64,000 nt of DNA from Halobacillus kuroshimensis DSM 18393. GTDB taxonomy: Bacteria; Bacillota; Bacilli; Bacillales; Halobacillaceae. The position numbers and the translations under genes were made by a program. Below, piece after piece: positions 9,007-17,309 of the stretch (position 1 is the stretch's first letter; each line of letters begins with the position of its first letter). The notes under the pieces were generated by a model that saw only the letters and a program-made list of their open reading frames with translations, was not told the DNA's origin and searched no databases. The stretch covers positions 372,001 through 436,000 of the forward strand of contig NZ_AUDY01000008.1 in assembly GCF_000425705.1 (NCBI RefSeq), given 5' to 3'.

Positions 9007-9700
9007 TCGGGAACGCTTCCTGGATCAACTCGCCGGACAACTGGGAAGGGACCGGAGAACAAGCGCCGAACGACCAGCATACTCCGTACAGCCTCAGGAG
9101 CGGGTCTTTCAAGGAGCAGACCAGGACCAGCTGCTGGAAAAACTAAAGGAGCAGTGTAAGATTATTCATACGAATTGTCTCGTAACGACGGCTGATGAGC
9201 TTGGAGAAACCTTGAGGCATGTATGGGATGAGGATCATATTCAAAACATCGTCAGCGCCGGCGGTCCCCGTCTGGAAGCGTACGGTCTTTCTGATATCTA
9301 TGAAACAATGAGACAGGATGGTTACCATGTTCATGTGTGGGATGAGCAGGAAGGACGGAAGAACGTAACCACCGCGGAAAAGGCCGGGGCCGGCATCGTG
9401 TTCAGCGATGTGACCCTTGCTGAATCAGGGACCGTTACCCTTTTTAACGACCGTTGGAACGGAAGGTCAATCAGCCTGCTGCCGGAAACCTTTGTAGCGG
9501 TTATCCCTAAAAGCACGCTCGTCCCAAGGATGACGCAGGCAGCAAGAATCATTCATGAGCAGGAGAAAAAAGGGGTGCCTGTGTCCTCATGCGTGAGCTT
9601 TATTACAGGTCCGAGCAACAGCGCAGATATTGAAATGAACCTGATTGTCGGAGTGCACGGTCCCGTGAAGGCGACCTACATCGTCGTCGATGATATGTAA
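8993..9700 (+). CDS. lutC: Lactate utilisation protein C (LUD domain)
   Basis: LutC is the third subunit of the LutABC complex, a single LUD domain. The motif [15 protein letters not shown] near residue 145 parallels the same motif in LutB. The start at 8993 is preferred over an upstream in-frame ATG at 8963 because AAAAGGAGGGAGAAAG lies immediately before it; this gives 235 residues, close to the family norm. It ends the operon and a terminator follows. Confidence 0.93.
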   Translation: MTVYNRERFLDQLAGQLGRDRRTSAERPAYSVQPQERVFQGADQDQLLEKLKEQCKIIHTNCLVTTADELGETLRHVWDEDHIQNIVSAGGPRLEAYGLSDIYETMRQDGYHVHVWDEQEGRKNVTTAEKAGAGIVFSDVTLAESGTVTLFNDRWNGRSISLLPETFVAVIPKSTLVPRMTQAARIIHEQEKKGVPVSSCVSFITGPSNSADIEMNLIVGVHGPVKATYIVVDDM

Positions 9701-9712
9701 GTGTTGAACAAA

Positions 9713-9746
9713 AAAAGGCCGTGCACGGAACATGCACGCCCTTTTT
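9713..9746 (+). terminator. Bidirectional terminator after lutC
   Basis: A stem CGTGCA/TGCACG is extended by GG/CC after one mismatch and flanked by A and T runs. It lies between lutC and the convergent small gene at 9750. Confidence 0.75.
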
Positions 9747-9749
9747 CAA

Positions 9750-9956
9750 TCAATCGTGAGTTTTTGCCCGGTAATAGGCGAAGGCACAAACCACGTATAA
9801 GACAGGACCAATGGTAAAGAACAGCAGTCCTGAAGTTAAGTAATGGTGATGATGGTAATAATCCCAATTAAAGAAGAAATGAAGCAGTCCGGACGCCAGG
9901 GCAACGATGGCGATGATGTAATGGAACCATTCATCCTTTTTCAATTTGTCTTTCAT
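9750..9956 (-). CDS. Small two-helix membrane protein, unknown function
   Basis: This 68-residue protein has two hydrophobic segments (about 11-28 and 39-61) separated by NWDYYHHHHYLTSG, and a charged N terminus. A perfect AGGAGG site precedes the ATG at the normal distance, which supports a real gene. I do not recognise a family. The run of four histidines between the helices is its most distinctive feature. Confidence 0.65.
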   Translation of the reverse strand: MKDKLKKDEWFHYIIAIVALASGLLHFFFNWDYYHHHHYLTSGLLFFTIGPVLYVVCAFAYYRAKTHD

Positions 9957-10075
9957 AGCGGCTTCCTCCTGTCAATCACGTTGTCCTGCTGGTTGTCTTG
10001 GCAGGGGCTGTTCCTATCTTACCATATCCACTTGACAGGTGATAGAAAACAGAACACTTTACATAAGAATAGACA

Positions 10076-10489
10076 ATGAGTCTGGGGGAATCTTGTATTT
10101 TTATTAGAGTTCTGGCCGCCTTTTTAGCTGCCATCAGTTTAAGTATCATTTGGAACATAATAAGCACAGGATATGACTATTCGGTCATGGTTTTTGGCTT
10201 TACATTCCCGCTCTTTCTAATCGGAGGAACGCTGGCTGACAAAATCATTACATCTGTTCAAAAAAGCTTTCCGATACGCCCACCGCTTCGTCTTTTTATT
10301 TGGATCCTGGCGGGAGGTGCTGTCGGGTGCATGCTGGATGTTTTCTTTGTGAAATCGGAGGAAGTTCTCCTGCTATCAGGATGGGGGGCGGGCAGTGCTC
10401 TGCTTTATGCAGTCGTGCTTAAGATGATTAGGTTTCTCAGCTTACTCATGAACGAAAAGGAGGGCAACTATGAAGACAGCCGGATGTAA
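10076..10489 (+). CDS. Hypothetical membrane protein (137 residues)
   Basis: Four hydrophobic segments are visible (about residues 9-27, 36-52, 72-86 and 96-117), so this is an integral membrane protein with a charged C-terminal tail. The ATG at 10076 lacks a clear ribosome site, so the exact start is uncertain. The stop overlaps the start of a second, apparently broken small gene that has a strong ribosome site. No family is recognised. Confidence 0.55.
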   Translation: MSLGESCIFIRVLAAFLAAISLSIIWNIISTGYDYSVMVFGFTFPLFLIGGTLADKIITSVQKSFPIRPPLRLFIWILAGGAVGCMLDVFFVKSEEVLLLSGWGAGSALLYAVVLKMIRFLSLLMNEKEGNYEDSRM

Positions 10490-10653
10490 ACTGAAAAGGA
10501 CCTCCGGAGGTCTGGCGCTGCCCTTGTTTTTATATATCCGTAAGTACATGGGGAGAGGGGGCTCTTTTCCTGCTTTGGTTTTTCCTCGCGGGCGGTGTCA
10601 TCTGCAATGTGTTCGGCTTTTTTGATCTCTGCTCAGCTATTCATAGAAGGTGA
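10470..10653 (+). pseudogene. Probable frameshifted small membrane protein gene
   Basis: AAAAGGAGGG lies at a normal distance before ATG 10470, overlapping the previous stop. The first frame reads MKTAGCKLKRTSGGLALPLF and then loses hydrophobic character after the G-rich tract near 10549-10561. The +1 frame from that tract reads EGALFLLWFFLAGGVICNVF and runs to a stop at 10651. Joined, they would make a membrane protein of about 60 residues. A second short frame, MKRFLLLSGNCFLFDDSY, follows at 10660 behind AGAAGGTGAT. This could be true decay or a sequencing error in the G run. Confidence 0.45.
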
Positions 10654-10712
10654 TTGTATATGAAGCGGTTTCTGCTGTTAAGCGGGAACTGTTTTCTTTT
10701 TGACGATTCTTA

Positions 10713-10741
10713 TTGAAAATGATTCTCACTTTCACTATAAT
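10713..10741 (+). promoter_or_regulatory. Sigma-A promoter overlapped by a Fur box
   Basis: TTGAAA (10713-10718) and TATAAT (10736-10741) are separated by exactly 17 bases. TGAAAATGATTCTCA at 10714-10728 matches 12 of the 14 specified positions of the 15-base Fur core TGATAATNATTATCA and covers the -35 box. This predicts repression by iron-loaded Fur of the reductase gene downstream. Confidence 0.7.
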
Positions 10742-10775
10742 GTGTGTAACAGATCAAAAAAGGGAGCGGATACAT

Positions 10776-11810
10776 ATGCACGACGTGACGATTATTGGCG
10801 GAGGACCGGCCGGGCTTTTCTCAGCTTTTTACAGCGGTTTACGAAATATGAAAACGAAAATCATAGAAAGCCATCCGTTTCTCGGCGGAAAGGTGCATGT
10901 ATACCCTGAGAAAATCGTCTGGGATGTCGGGGGTCTTCCGGCTGTCACCGGACAGCAGTTGATCGATCACCTCGTAAAGCAGGGAACGACGTTTGATCCG
11001 GATATCGTGCTGGGAGAAAAGGTAACGTCCATCGAGAAGGTCGACGGTACATTTAAACTCACCACCCATAATGGACAAGTGCACTGGTCGCAATCTGTGA
11101 TTGTCGCTGTCGGCGGCGGCATCATCGAACCGAAGAAACTGGATGTCAAGGGAGCGGAGAAGTTTGAAGTCAGCAACCTTCATTATACCGTGCCGTCCTT
11201 TCAGCGCTTTGCAGGCAAGCGTGTAGTCATTTCGGGCGGAAGTCATTCAGCCATCGACTGGGCGAATGAACTGGCTCCCATTGCGGAACGTGTGCATCTC
11301 GTCTACCGCCGGGAAGAACTGAAAGGTCATGAAGCGAGTATTGACCTTCTCATCGAGCAGGGCGTGGAGTTGAATGAGCAGTCCGCCATCGAGACGTTGA
11401 CCGCCAATGAAGCAGGAACGGAGATCAGTCAGGTTACGCTTACCCATCCGGAACATGGGGTAAGAATGCTGGATGTCGATGAAGTCATCATCAGCCATGG
11501 CTTCAACCGCGATGCATCCCTTCTTGACCAAAGTCCGATCCCGCTGGAGCGGGTGGATGACTTCTTCATAAAAGGTTCTGCCCAGAGTGCATCCTCAGTC
11601 CCGGGCTTATTCGCAGCCGGTGACATTCTTCATCACGAAGGAAAGCTTCACTTGATTGCCGGTGCATTCCAGGATGCAGCCAATGCGGTGAACCTTGCCA
11701 AGCAGTACATCGATCCAGAGGCCAGTGCCCGTGCGATGGTCTCCTCACACAATGAGCGTATGGATGAATACAATAAAAAATGGAAGGAAGAACAGCTGGT
11801 TTCTTCCTGA
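10776..11810 (+). CDS. ycgT: Ferredoxin/flavodoxin-NADP+ reductase, thioredoxin-reductase type (YcgT-like)
   Basis: This FAD- and NADP-binding reductase transfers electrons between NADPH and ferredoxin or flavodoxin. GGGPAGLFSA at residues 8-17 binds FAD and VVISGGSHSAIDWA near residue 152 binds NADP. The thioredoxin-reductase CxxC is absent, as expected for this type. The C-terminal GLFAAGDILHH closes the FAD site. The start at 10776 follows AAAAGGGAGCGG; 344 residues is typical. A Fur box overlaps the promoter, and B. subtilis ycgT is also a Fur target, so a role in iron starvation is likely. Confidence 0.85.
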   Translation: MHDVTIIGGGPAGLFSAFYSGLRNMKTKIIESHPFLGGKVHVYPEKIVWDVGGLPAVTGQQLIDHLVKQGTTFDPDIVLGEKVTSIEKVDGTFKLTTHNGQVHWSQSVIVAVGGGIIEPKKLDVKGAEKFEVSNLHYTVPSFQRFAGKRVVISGGSHSAIDWANELAPIAERVHLVYRREELKGHEASIDLLIEQGVELNEQSAIETLTANEAGTEISQVTLTHPEHGVRMLDVDEVIISHGFNRDASLLDQSPIPLERVDDFFIKGSAQSASSVPGLFAAGDILHHEGKLHLIAGAFQDAANAVNLAKQYIDPEASARAMVSSHNERMDEYNKKWKEEQLVSS

Positions 11811-11815
11811 TTGGA

Positions 11816-11846
11816 AAGCCTCTGCGTAAAGCAGGGGTTTTTTCTT
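11816..11846 (+). terminator. Terminator after the NADP reductase gene
   Basis: The stem GCCTCTGC / GCAGGGGT with a GTAAA loop is followed by T6. Confidence 0.85.
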
Positions 11847-11934
11847 TTACGAACAGGAAAATCCTTCGTCGACATGGAAGGAAGAAAAGGGAGTGCTATT
11901 TTACATCGTTGAAACAAGACAGGAGGAGTAACAA

Positions 11935-12909
11935 ATGAAAACAGTTCGATGGGGCATCATAGGATGCGGCAATGTAACAGAAGTTAAAAGCGGTCCGGCT
12001 TTTCAACGGATTGACAACAGCTCGCTCACGGCCGTTATGAGAAGAGACGGGGAAAAGGCCGAAGACTACGCCCGGCGTCACGGTGTTCCGAAATGGTATG
12101 ACAAAGCAGAAGCACTGATTCATGACCATGAAGTGGATGCTGTCTACATAGCCACACCGCCTTCATCTCATAAGGAATATACGCTCATGGCAGCAGAAGC
12201 GGGTAAGCCTGTTTATGTGGAGAAACCGATGGCAGACCGTACCGAGGCTTGTGCCGAGATGGTGGAGATTTGCGAAAAGCACGGCGTGTCCCTGTTTGTT
12301 GCCTATTACCGCCGATCGCTTCCGAGGTTTTTAAAGGTAAAAGAGCTGCTCGACTATGGAGCTATCGGCGATGTCCGGTTTGTGTCCATACAACAGACGC
12401 AGCGTTTAACGGAAAAAGACGAGCAAGGGAACTGGCCTTGGCGCGTCATGCCGGAAACGAGCGGCGCCGGCTTGATTTATGATGTGGGTGCCCATACCCT
12501 CGACCTTTTTGATTTTCTCCTAGGTCCGCTGAAGGACGTGAAAGGCACGGCCTGCAACCTCGCTGACGTGTACCCGGCAGAAGATACGGTCAGCGGGACG
12601 TGGCGGTTTGAATCTGGAGCGGTAGGCACAGGCGTGTGGAATTTCTCCTCGTACAAACATGAAGATAACAACCGGATCGTCGGCTCAAAAGGAGAAATCC
12701 AGTTTTCCACATTTGATGATAAGCCGGTGAAGCTGATTACAGAAAAGGGAGAAGAAGAGTTTACTATTGAACATCCCAAGCATATCCAGCAGCCGCATAT
12801 CGAGTCGATTGTTCATGAGCTTACGGGCAAAGGGACGTGTCCGAGTACAGGGGGGGCGGCTCTTCGGACCAACCGTGTTATGGATCAATTGTTAAAAGAC
12901 TATTATTGA
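11935..12909 (+). CDS. Gfo/Idh/MocA-family NAD(P)-dependent oxidoreductase
   Basis: This 324-residue dehydrogenase probably acts on a sugar or cyclitol; the substrate cannot be read from sequence. The N-terminal Rossmann fold has GIIGCGNV at residues 7-14. The family signature VEKPMA near residue 95 includes the catalytic lysine. The C-terminal alpha/beta domain contains YDVGAHTLDL. It has a strong AGGAGG site and stands alone between two terminator-like hairpins, so it is probably monocistronic. Confidence 0.85.
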   Translation: MKTVRWGIIGCGNVTEVKSGPAFQRIDNSSLTAVMRRDGEKAEDYARRHGVPKWYDKAEALIHDHEVDAVYIATPPSSHKEYTLMAAEAGKPVYVEKPMADRTEACAEMVEICEKHGVSLFVAYYRRSLPRFLKVKELLDYGAIGDVRFVSIQQTQRLTEKDEQGNWPWRVMPETSGAGLIYDVGAHTLDLFDFLLGPLKDVKGTACNLADVYPAEDTVSGTWRFESGAVGTGVWNFSSYKHEDNNRIVGSKGEIQFSTFDDKPVKLITEKGEEEFTIEHPKHIQQPHIESIVHELTGKGTCPSTGGAALRTNRVMDQLLKDYY

Positions 12910-12930
12910 TATTGAATGTTTGTACTTCAT

Positions 12931-12980
12931 ATCTCGAGGTTGAGTCTTCAAGAAAAGGGCAGGAGACTCAACCTCGAGAT
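12931..12980. repeat. Long perfect hairpin after the oxidoreductase gene
   Basis: The 17-base arms at 12931-12947 and 12964-12980 are exactly complementary, with a 16-base loop. No T run follows on either strand, so it is not a standard intrinsic terminator, though it sits where one would be expected. Confidence 0.8.
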
Positions 12981-13055
12981 GATAGGTGGAATGGGATGAT
13001 TTTTGAAACTCTATAGTAAGCCGCTCGTAATATATAAATAAGGGTGGTGTGAAAT

Positions 13056-13235
13056 ATGTCTCAAGAGGTTCTATTTCTTTTAGTTATCTTATCTATGGCT
13101 GTGTGGGTTATAGTGTCTAAAGAGGCTGTAAAACCTTCAAATAAAATAAACCGGTGGAAAATGATAACATTATTGTCTGCTGGTTGTTTATCTAGTTTAT
13201 TTATAACGATCACTCTTTTCCAAAGCTTGTTGTAG
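13056..13235 (+). CDS. Small two-helix membrane protein, unknown function (59 residues)
   Basis: An open frame beginning MSQEVLFLLVILSMAVWVIV encodes a first hydrophobic helix (about 5-20), a basic linker and a second helix (about 38-58). AAGGGTGGTG precedes the ATG. Codon use is AT-rich compared with the metabolic genes on either side, suggesting accessory origin. No family is recognised. Confidence 0.55.
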   Translation: MSQEVLFLLVILSMAVWVIVSKEAVKPSNKINRWKMITLLSAGCLSSLFITITLFQSLL

Positions 13236-13380
13236 TATCAATAAATGGATTGGAGTAATTGATTCGCACACACACCTCGAAATCAAGTCTTCTATAAGTG
13301 GAGGCTGAATTTTAAGAGGTAATGTTCATGCGGTGCTTTCTTTTATAATATACTTGAAAAAAAAAGAAAGGAACATTCTG

Positions 13381-13542
13381 GTGGAAAAAATTATTGAGCA
13401 AAATAAAGACGAAATAATGATAAAGTATATTGTAGTTAGTGTTTTTTCATTGCTGACTGTAAGGAAGTTCGAGAAAGTAGAGAAATTAAGAAAAGATTTA
13501 AAAGAACAGAAAGAACTAAGCCCTGATTCTAATAGAATATAA
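13381..13542 (+). CDS. Small hydrophobic-helix protein with charged tail (53 residues)
   Basis: GTG at 13381 is chosen because AAAGGAA lies about 8 bases upstream. The product has one hydrophobic stretch (IKYIVVSVFSLLTV) and then a highly charged lysine- and glutamate-rich helix of about 20 residues. It is AT-rich like its neighbour at 13056. It resembles small membrane-anchored proteins of unknown function; it could be non-functional. Confidence 0.4.
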   Translation: MEKIIEQNKDEIMIKYIVVSVFSLLTVRKFEKVEKLRKDLKEQKELSPDSNRI

Positions 13543-13580
13543 GGGATAACATAATATGGAAGATCTCATTTTCCAAAAAT

Positions 13581-13608
13581 AAAAGACGTCCTATAAAGGA
13601 CGTCTTTG
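13581..13608 (+). terminator. Terminator-like hairpin
   Basis: The 11-bp perfect stem AAAGACGTCCT / AGGACGTCTTT has a short TATA-type loop and weak T content after it. It probably ends the transcript of the small genes. Confidence 0.6.
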
Positions 13609-13960
13609 CGTATTGCGGCGAGTGACAGCACTCCACATTAGTGCCTTACCATAAAGGCGCGTCAATCTCGTCTTATGCAATTCAGCTCATCGCTTGATAA
13701 GTATAACATAATGCAGCTTTTATTCCAATAGAAAATCCCCCCTTTTATTTAAAACCTTTGTGGACGACTTATTTGAAAGTACCCCAGGCTTGGGTACCGC
13801 CAGTAAAACGCTGATAGCGGAGGCTAAGATAATTCAGCTTTATTGATCCTTACCGTTACTTATTAGAAAAAATAACCATTACTTTAACCTTAGTTACTAT
13901 CTGAAATTTAAAATAATTAATACTATTATCGTATTTACCAATATCCTATAGTTTTGTACA
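13609..13960. other. Intergenic stretch of about 350 bases without a supported gene
   Basis: AT-rich, with one imperfect palindrome around 13779-13797 (GTACCCC...GGGTAC). On the minus strand a 25-codon open stretch ends at 13769, but it has no start or ribosome site. I see no RNA gene or conserved motif here. The glucanase regulatory region begins at its right edge. Confidence 0.5.
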
Positions 13961-13966
13961 CTTAAA

Positions 13967-13980
13967 TCGAAACGTTTCAC
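13967..13980 (+). promoter_or_regulatory. Palindromic operator upstream of the secreted glucanase gene
   Basis: TCGAAACGTTTCAC contains the core GAAACGTTTC, which is also found at 19536-19545 and 19690-19699 before the other two transcription units of this locus. It is a LacI-type operator and does not fit the 14-base cre consensus. The cognate regulator is most likely the LacI protein encoded at 15405. Confidence 0.75.
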
Positions 13981-14004
13981 CAATCTTTGAAAGGAAGTGT
14001 TTTT

Positions 14005-15363
14005 TTGAAAAAGAAGGTATTCCTTTTGTTTTTTACACTTATCCTAGTGATGAGTGTAACCGTACCAATCACATCTCCAGCTAAACAGGCCCCAAAGGGA
14101 AAAGAGGTTGCTTTAACCAAACAATTGAAAGCGATTTCAAAAAAGACGTACCGTTATTTTGAAGATTTTACAGTGGGTGAAACGGGACTCACTTATGATG
14201 CTGTCAGATATGATGAAAATGGGGAAATGACGGCACAGAAGCATACTTCACCAACTAATATAGGGATCTATATGATGAGCACGATTGCTGCAGAGGAAGC
14301 GGGACACATTTCCCGTGATACAGCCGTTGAAAAAATCAAAACGACACTAACGACCCTTGAAAGTATGGAAACATGGAATGGGCTGTTTTATAACTGGTAC
14401 AATACGTCCGATGGATCGCTGTATACAGACTGGGGGGAGTTCATTTCAACCGTAGATAACGGCTGGCTTTCTGCAGGGTTGATTGTCGTCGGGCAAGCGT
14501 ACCCGGAGCTCTATGATCAGTCTGACAAAATCGTAGAGGATATGGATTATTCCACCCTCTATACGCCTGAAGTCGGGCAGATGAGAGGCGGATATGATGT
14601 CGCAGCAGAAAGCTATACGTCGCACCATTACGGTGCGTTTTACACGGAACCACGTGTCGCCAGCTACATCGCTATCGGTAAGGGCGATGTTCCAAAAGAA
14701 CACTGGTGGAAGATGTACCGCACGATGCCGGACAGTTGGGATTGGCAAGCCCAGAAGCCGGAAGGATATTTGACGACGTATGATGGTGTGGACGTGTTTG
14801 AGGGCCATTATTCTTACAAGGGTAAAAAGTATGTACCAAGCTGGGGCGGAAGCATGTTCGAAGCTCTAATGCCCCCTCTTGTATTAAAAGAAAAAGACCT
14901 GGGTAAAGACGCCCTGGGACTGAACAATAAGCGTCATGCTGACATTCAAATCCAATATGCTAAAGAGGAAGGATACGCAGCATGGGGAATGTCACCTGCC
15001 GCAACGCCTGAGGATTATTCGGAATTCGCCGCAACACCGCTTGGCATGGATGGATATAAATCAGATGGCACGGTAACGCCTCACGCTACTTTCTTAGCTC
15101 TTGAATATGCACCGATGGAAGCATTCAAAAATATCCAGCAATTGAAACGTTTCAATACTTATAGCAAATATGGCTTCTTAGATTCCGTCAATGTAGAAAC
15201 AGGGGAAGTGACCAACGCTTATCTCGCTCTCGATCAGGGTATGACAATGGTTTCGATCATCAATTACTTGAAAGATGGGGTAATCAGAGATTATTTCCAT
15301 GAATCGGATATTGGACACGGTCCTGAAGATTTACTCACCAAAGAAGAATTCTCCATCAAATAA
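14005..15363 (+). CDS. Secreted glucanase-like protein (glucoamylase-like (alpha/alpha)6 fold, PF10091/GH144 type)
   Basis: The start is TTG 14005, with AAAGGAAG seven bases upstream. The 452-residue product has a signal peptide (KKKVFLLFFTLILVMSVTV, cleavage near the following alanine). Segments SPTNIGIYMMSTIAAEEAG, NGLFYNWYNT, STVDNGWLSAGL, PSWGGSMFEALMP and ATFLALEYAP are typical of the glucoamylase-like family that includes GH144 endo-beta-1,2-glucanases. With the GH3 enzyme and oligosaccharide importer nearby, an extracellular beta-glucan depolymerase is the best reading. The linkage is inferred, not shown. A LacI-type operator lies 24 bases upstream. Confidence 0.7.
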   Translation: MKKKVFLLFFTLILVMSVTVPITSPAKQAPKGKEVALTKQLKAISKKTYRYFEDFTVGETGLTYDAVRYDENGEMTAQKHTSPTNIGIYMMSTIAAEEAGHISRDTAVEKIKTTLTTLESMETWNGLFYNWYNTSDGSLYTDWGEFISTVDNGWLSAGLIVVGQAYPELYDQSDKIVEDMDYSTLYTPEVGQMRGGYDVAAESYTSHHYGAFYTEPRVASYIAIGKGDVPKEHWWKMYRTMPDSWDWQAQKPEGYLTTYDGVDVFEGHYSYKGKKYVPSWGGSMFEALMPPLVLKEKDLGKDALGLNNKRHADIQIQYAKEEGYAAWGMSPAATPEDYSEFAATPLGMDGYKSDGTVTPHATFLALEYAPMEAFKNIQQLKRFNTYSKYGFLDSVNVETGEVTNAYLALDQGMTMVSIINYLKDGVIRDYFHESDIGHGPEDLLTKEEFSIK

Positions 15364-15409
15364 TAAATAACCCGGTGATTCTCTCTTGAGAATCACCGGG
15401 TTATTTATT
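15362..15409. terminator. Bidirectional terminator between glucanase and LacI genes
   Basis: A 22-bp nearly perfect stem has the core AACCCGGTGATTCTC / GAGAATCACCGGGTT, with A/T runs on both ends. It serves both convergent units. Confidence 0.92.
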
Positions 15410-16394
15410 TGCTTCTTACAGAAGAGCGTTTCACAAACTCTGTGGAAAGATCAAACGACTGATCCACTTGATCTCCGGCGAGCATTTGGAAAATAGTATG
15501 GACTGCTAAAGCGCCTGCTTCATACTTCGGTTGCTTGACGGTCGTTAAAGGGGGGGTTACATATTCCGATAACTGGATGTCATCAAATCCAACGATAGAA
15601 ACGTCATCCGGAACAGATATACCTTTTTCCGAGAAAGCTTGAAGGCCACCGATGGCCATCTCATCGTTGGCATAAAACACAGCATCTGGCAATTGCTGCT
15701 GAGCAATAAGCATTTTGGTTGCCCGGTAACCACCTTCACGAGTGAAATTCCCGCTAATTTTAAAGCGGGATTGAAACGGGAGGTTATTGTCTTTCAAGGC
15801 ATCTGAAAAGCCTTTAAACCGTTCCTCATTGTCGTGGGAATCGTTGGGGCCGCTAATATAGGCGATCGACCTGTGCCCATTCTTGATCAAATGCTCCGTG
15901 GCTTGATTGGCCCCGTGACGGTTATCGACTTTCACATGGATTGCAAACGGATTTTGAACTTCACGATCCAGCACAATGATAGGGAAGTCTTCACGTGCAG
16001 ACTCCTCAATTAACTGGGTGCTGACATTATTCGCAAGAATGATGGCTCCGTCTACTCGTTTCTCCCGCAGGAATTTCGTGGCGGTGGACCGATCGCCCCC
16101 CAGGGAGCTGCAGGCGATCAAATCATACTGGTGGCTGGCGGTCACTTCCTGGACCCCTTTGATCAACTCAGAAAAGTAGGGGCCTGACATATCACTCAAT
16201 ATTAAGGCAATGGTATTCGTTTTGGTCCGTTTCAGATCGGAAGCGAACCCGTTCTTTTGATAATTCAACTCTCTAGCTGCTTTAAGCACCTTTTCGATCG
16301 TCGATGCACTCACTTTTTGATTGCCATTTAACGCATAGGAAGCTGTCGAAAGAGCAACCCCTGCGCGCTTAGCCACATCTTTTATTGTAGCCAT
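15405..16394 (-). CDS. LacI-family regulator of the glucan locus
   Basis: This 329-residue repressor has an N-terminal helix-turn-helix (residues 2-25, TIKDVAKRAGVALSTASYAL), a hinge region and a periplasmic-binding-protein-like sugar domain ending with TTVKQPKYEAGALAV. It is the last gene of the minus-strand importer unit, 63 bases after the second permease, and is probably co-transcribed. Three identical GAAACGTTTC palindromes precede the three promoters of the locus and are its likely targets. The inducer is probably a short beta-glucan oligosaccharide (inference). Confidence 0.85.
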   Translation of the reverse strand: MATIKDVAKRAGVALSTASYALNGNQKVSASTIEKVLKAARELNYQKNGFASDLKRTKTNTIALILSDMSGPYFSELIKGVQEVTASHQYDLIACSSLGGDRSTATKFLREKRVDGAIILANNVSTQLIEESAREDFPIIVLDREVQNPFAIHVKVDNRHGANQATEHLIKNGHRSIAYISGPNDSHDNEERFKGFSDALKDNNLPFQSRFKISGNFTREGGYRATKMLIAQQQLPDAVFYANDEMAIGGLQAFSEKGISVPDDVSIVGFDDIQLSEYVTPPLTTVKQPKYEAGALAVHTIFQMLAGDQVDQSFDLSTEFVKRSSVRSK

Positions 16395-16457
16395 ATTAAA
16401 TCCTCCATCTGTCCATTCATATACTTAAACTATAACATTTCTCACAAGAAAACCGGC

Positions 16458-17288
16458 TTATTTGATTCCCGACATGGTAAAACCTTCCACGATATACTTT
16501 TGAAAAAAAGAGAAGATGATGATGATGGGTACGACCATGAAAGCAGCCCCTGCCATTTGCAGGGCAAAATTATTCGCATATTGTCCCTGCAGTAAGGAAA
16601 GTCCCACGGATAAGGTGTAAAGACTTTCATCGTTGGCGATGATCAACGGCCAAAGGAAGCTGTTCCATCCTGCGATGAAGGTCAGAATCCCTTGAACAGC
16701 AAAAATCGGTTTCGCAATCGGAATGACCAGACGGAAAAAGATGTGAAATTCTCCCGCGCCATCCAGCCTCGCTGCTTCAATCAAATCATCAGGGATTGTC
16801 GTCATGAACTGACGGAATAAAAAGATGCTGAAGGCCACAGCCAAGCCCGGTAAGATAATACCTGTCATCGTATTCGTAAGTCCCATGGCATTTAACAACA
16901 GATACACAGGAATCATGGTGACCTGACCGGGGATCATCATTGTCGCCAATACGATATAGAACACTTTTTCCCGGCCTTTGAAATCATATTTAGCGAAACC
17001 ATAGCCCGCCATTGCGTTAAATAATAACCCGAGGAAAGAGAAGAACACAATGACGAGTGTATTCCTCAAATAGACGGCAAAATTCATGTTGGTAAAGAGG
17101 TTGATGTAATTTTCAAGGGTTGGGTTTTCCGGAATGATGGTCGGTGGGATGGCCAACACTTCACTTTCAGGCTTGAAAGAACTTGAGATCATCCAAATGA
17201 ATGGAATCGAAACGAGAATGCCTCCCGCTACCATAATAAAGATGACAAGCGCTTGTTCCCACTTATTTTTCTTAGTCGCTGCTGCCAT
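16458..17288 (-). CDS. Carbohydrate ABC transporter permease (MalG type)
   Basis: The 276-residue inner permease has six hydrophobic helices and the EAA loop EAARLDGAGEFHIFFRLVIP near residue 180, which docks the ATPase. The N-terminal SIPFIWMISSSFK is typical of MalG/CUT1 permeases. It follows the MalF-type gene by 21 bases. No ATPase gene lies in this window; CUT1 systems in Bacillaceae usually share one MsmX-type ATPase encoded elsewhere. Confidence 0.9.
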   Translation of the reverse strand: MAAATKKNKWEQALVIFIMVAGGILVSIPFIWMISSSFKPESEVLAIPPTIIPENPTLENYINLFTNMNFAVYLRNTLVIVFFSFLGLLFNAMAGYGFAKYDFKGREKVFYIVLATMMIPGQVTMIPVYLLLNAMGLTNTMTGIILPGLAVAFSIFLFRQFMTTIPDDLIEAARLDGAGEFHIFFRLVIPIAKPIFAVQGILTFIAGWNSFLWPLIIANDESLYTLSVGLSLLQGQYANNFALQMAGAAFMVVPIIIIFSFFQKYIVEGFTMSGIK

Positions 17289-17309
17289 AACTGCTGAAAC
17301 CCCCTTCGG

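Noticed and set aside
13769-13850. Minus-strand open stretch reading LNYLSLRYQRFTGGTQAWG before a stop, possibly the end of a transposase
   Set aside because: Only 25 codons after an upstream stop and no inverted repeats or other transposase motifs nearby.
13609-13960. Possible riboswitch or small RNA in the AT-rich gap before the glucanase gene
   Set aside because: No known aptamer signature or convincing multi-stem fold could be found by eye.
13967-13980. Interpretation of the GAAACGTTTC sites as CcpA cre elements
   Set aside because: The palindrome is 12 bases rather than 14, and the flanking T/G and C/A positions of the cre consensus are not matched.
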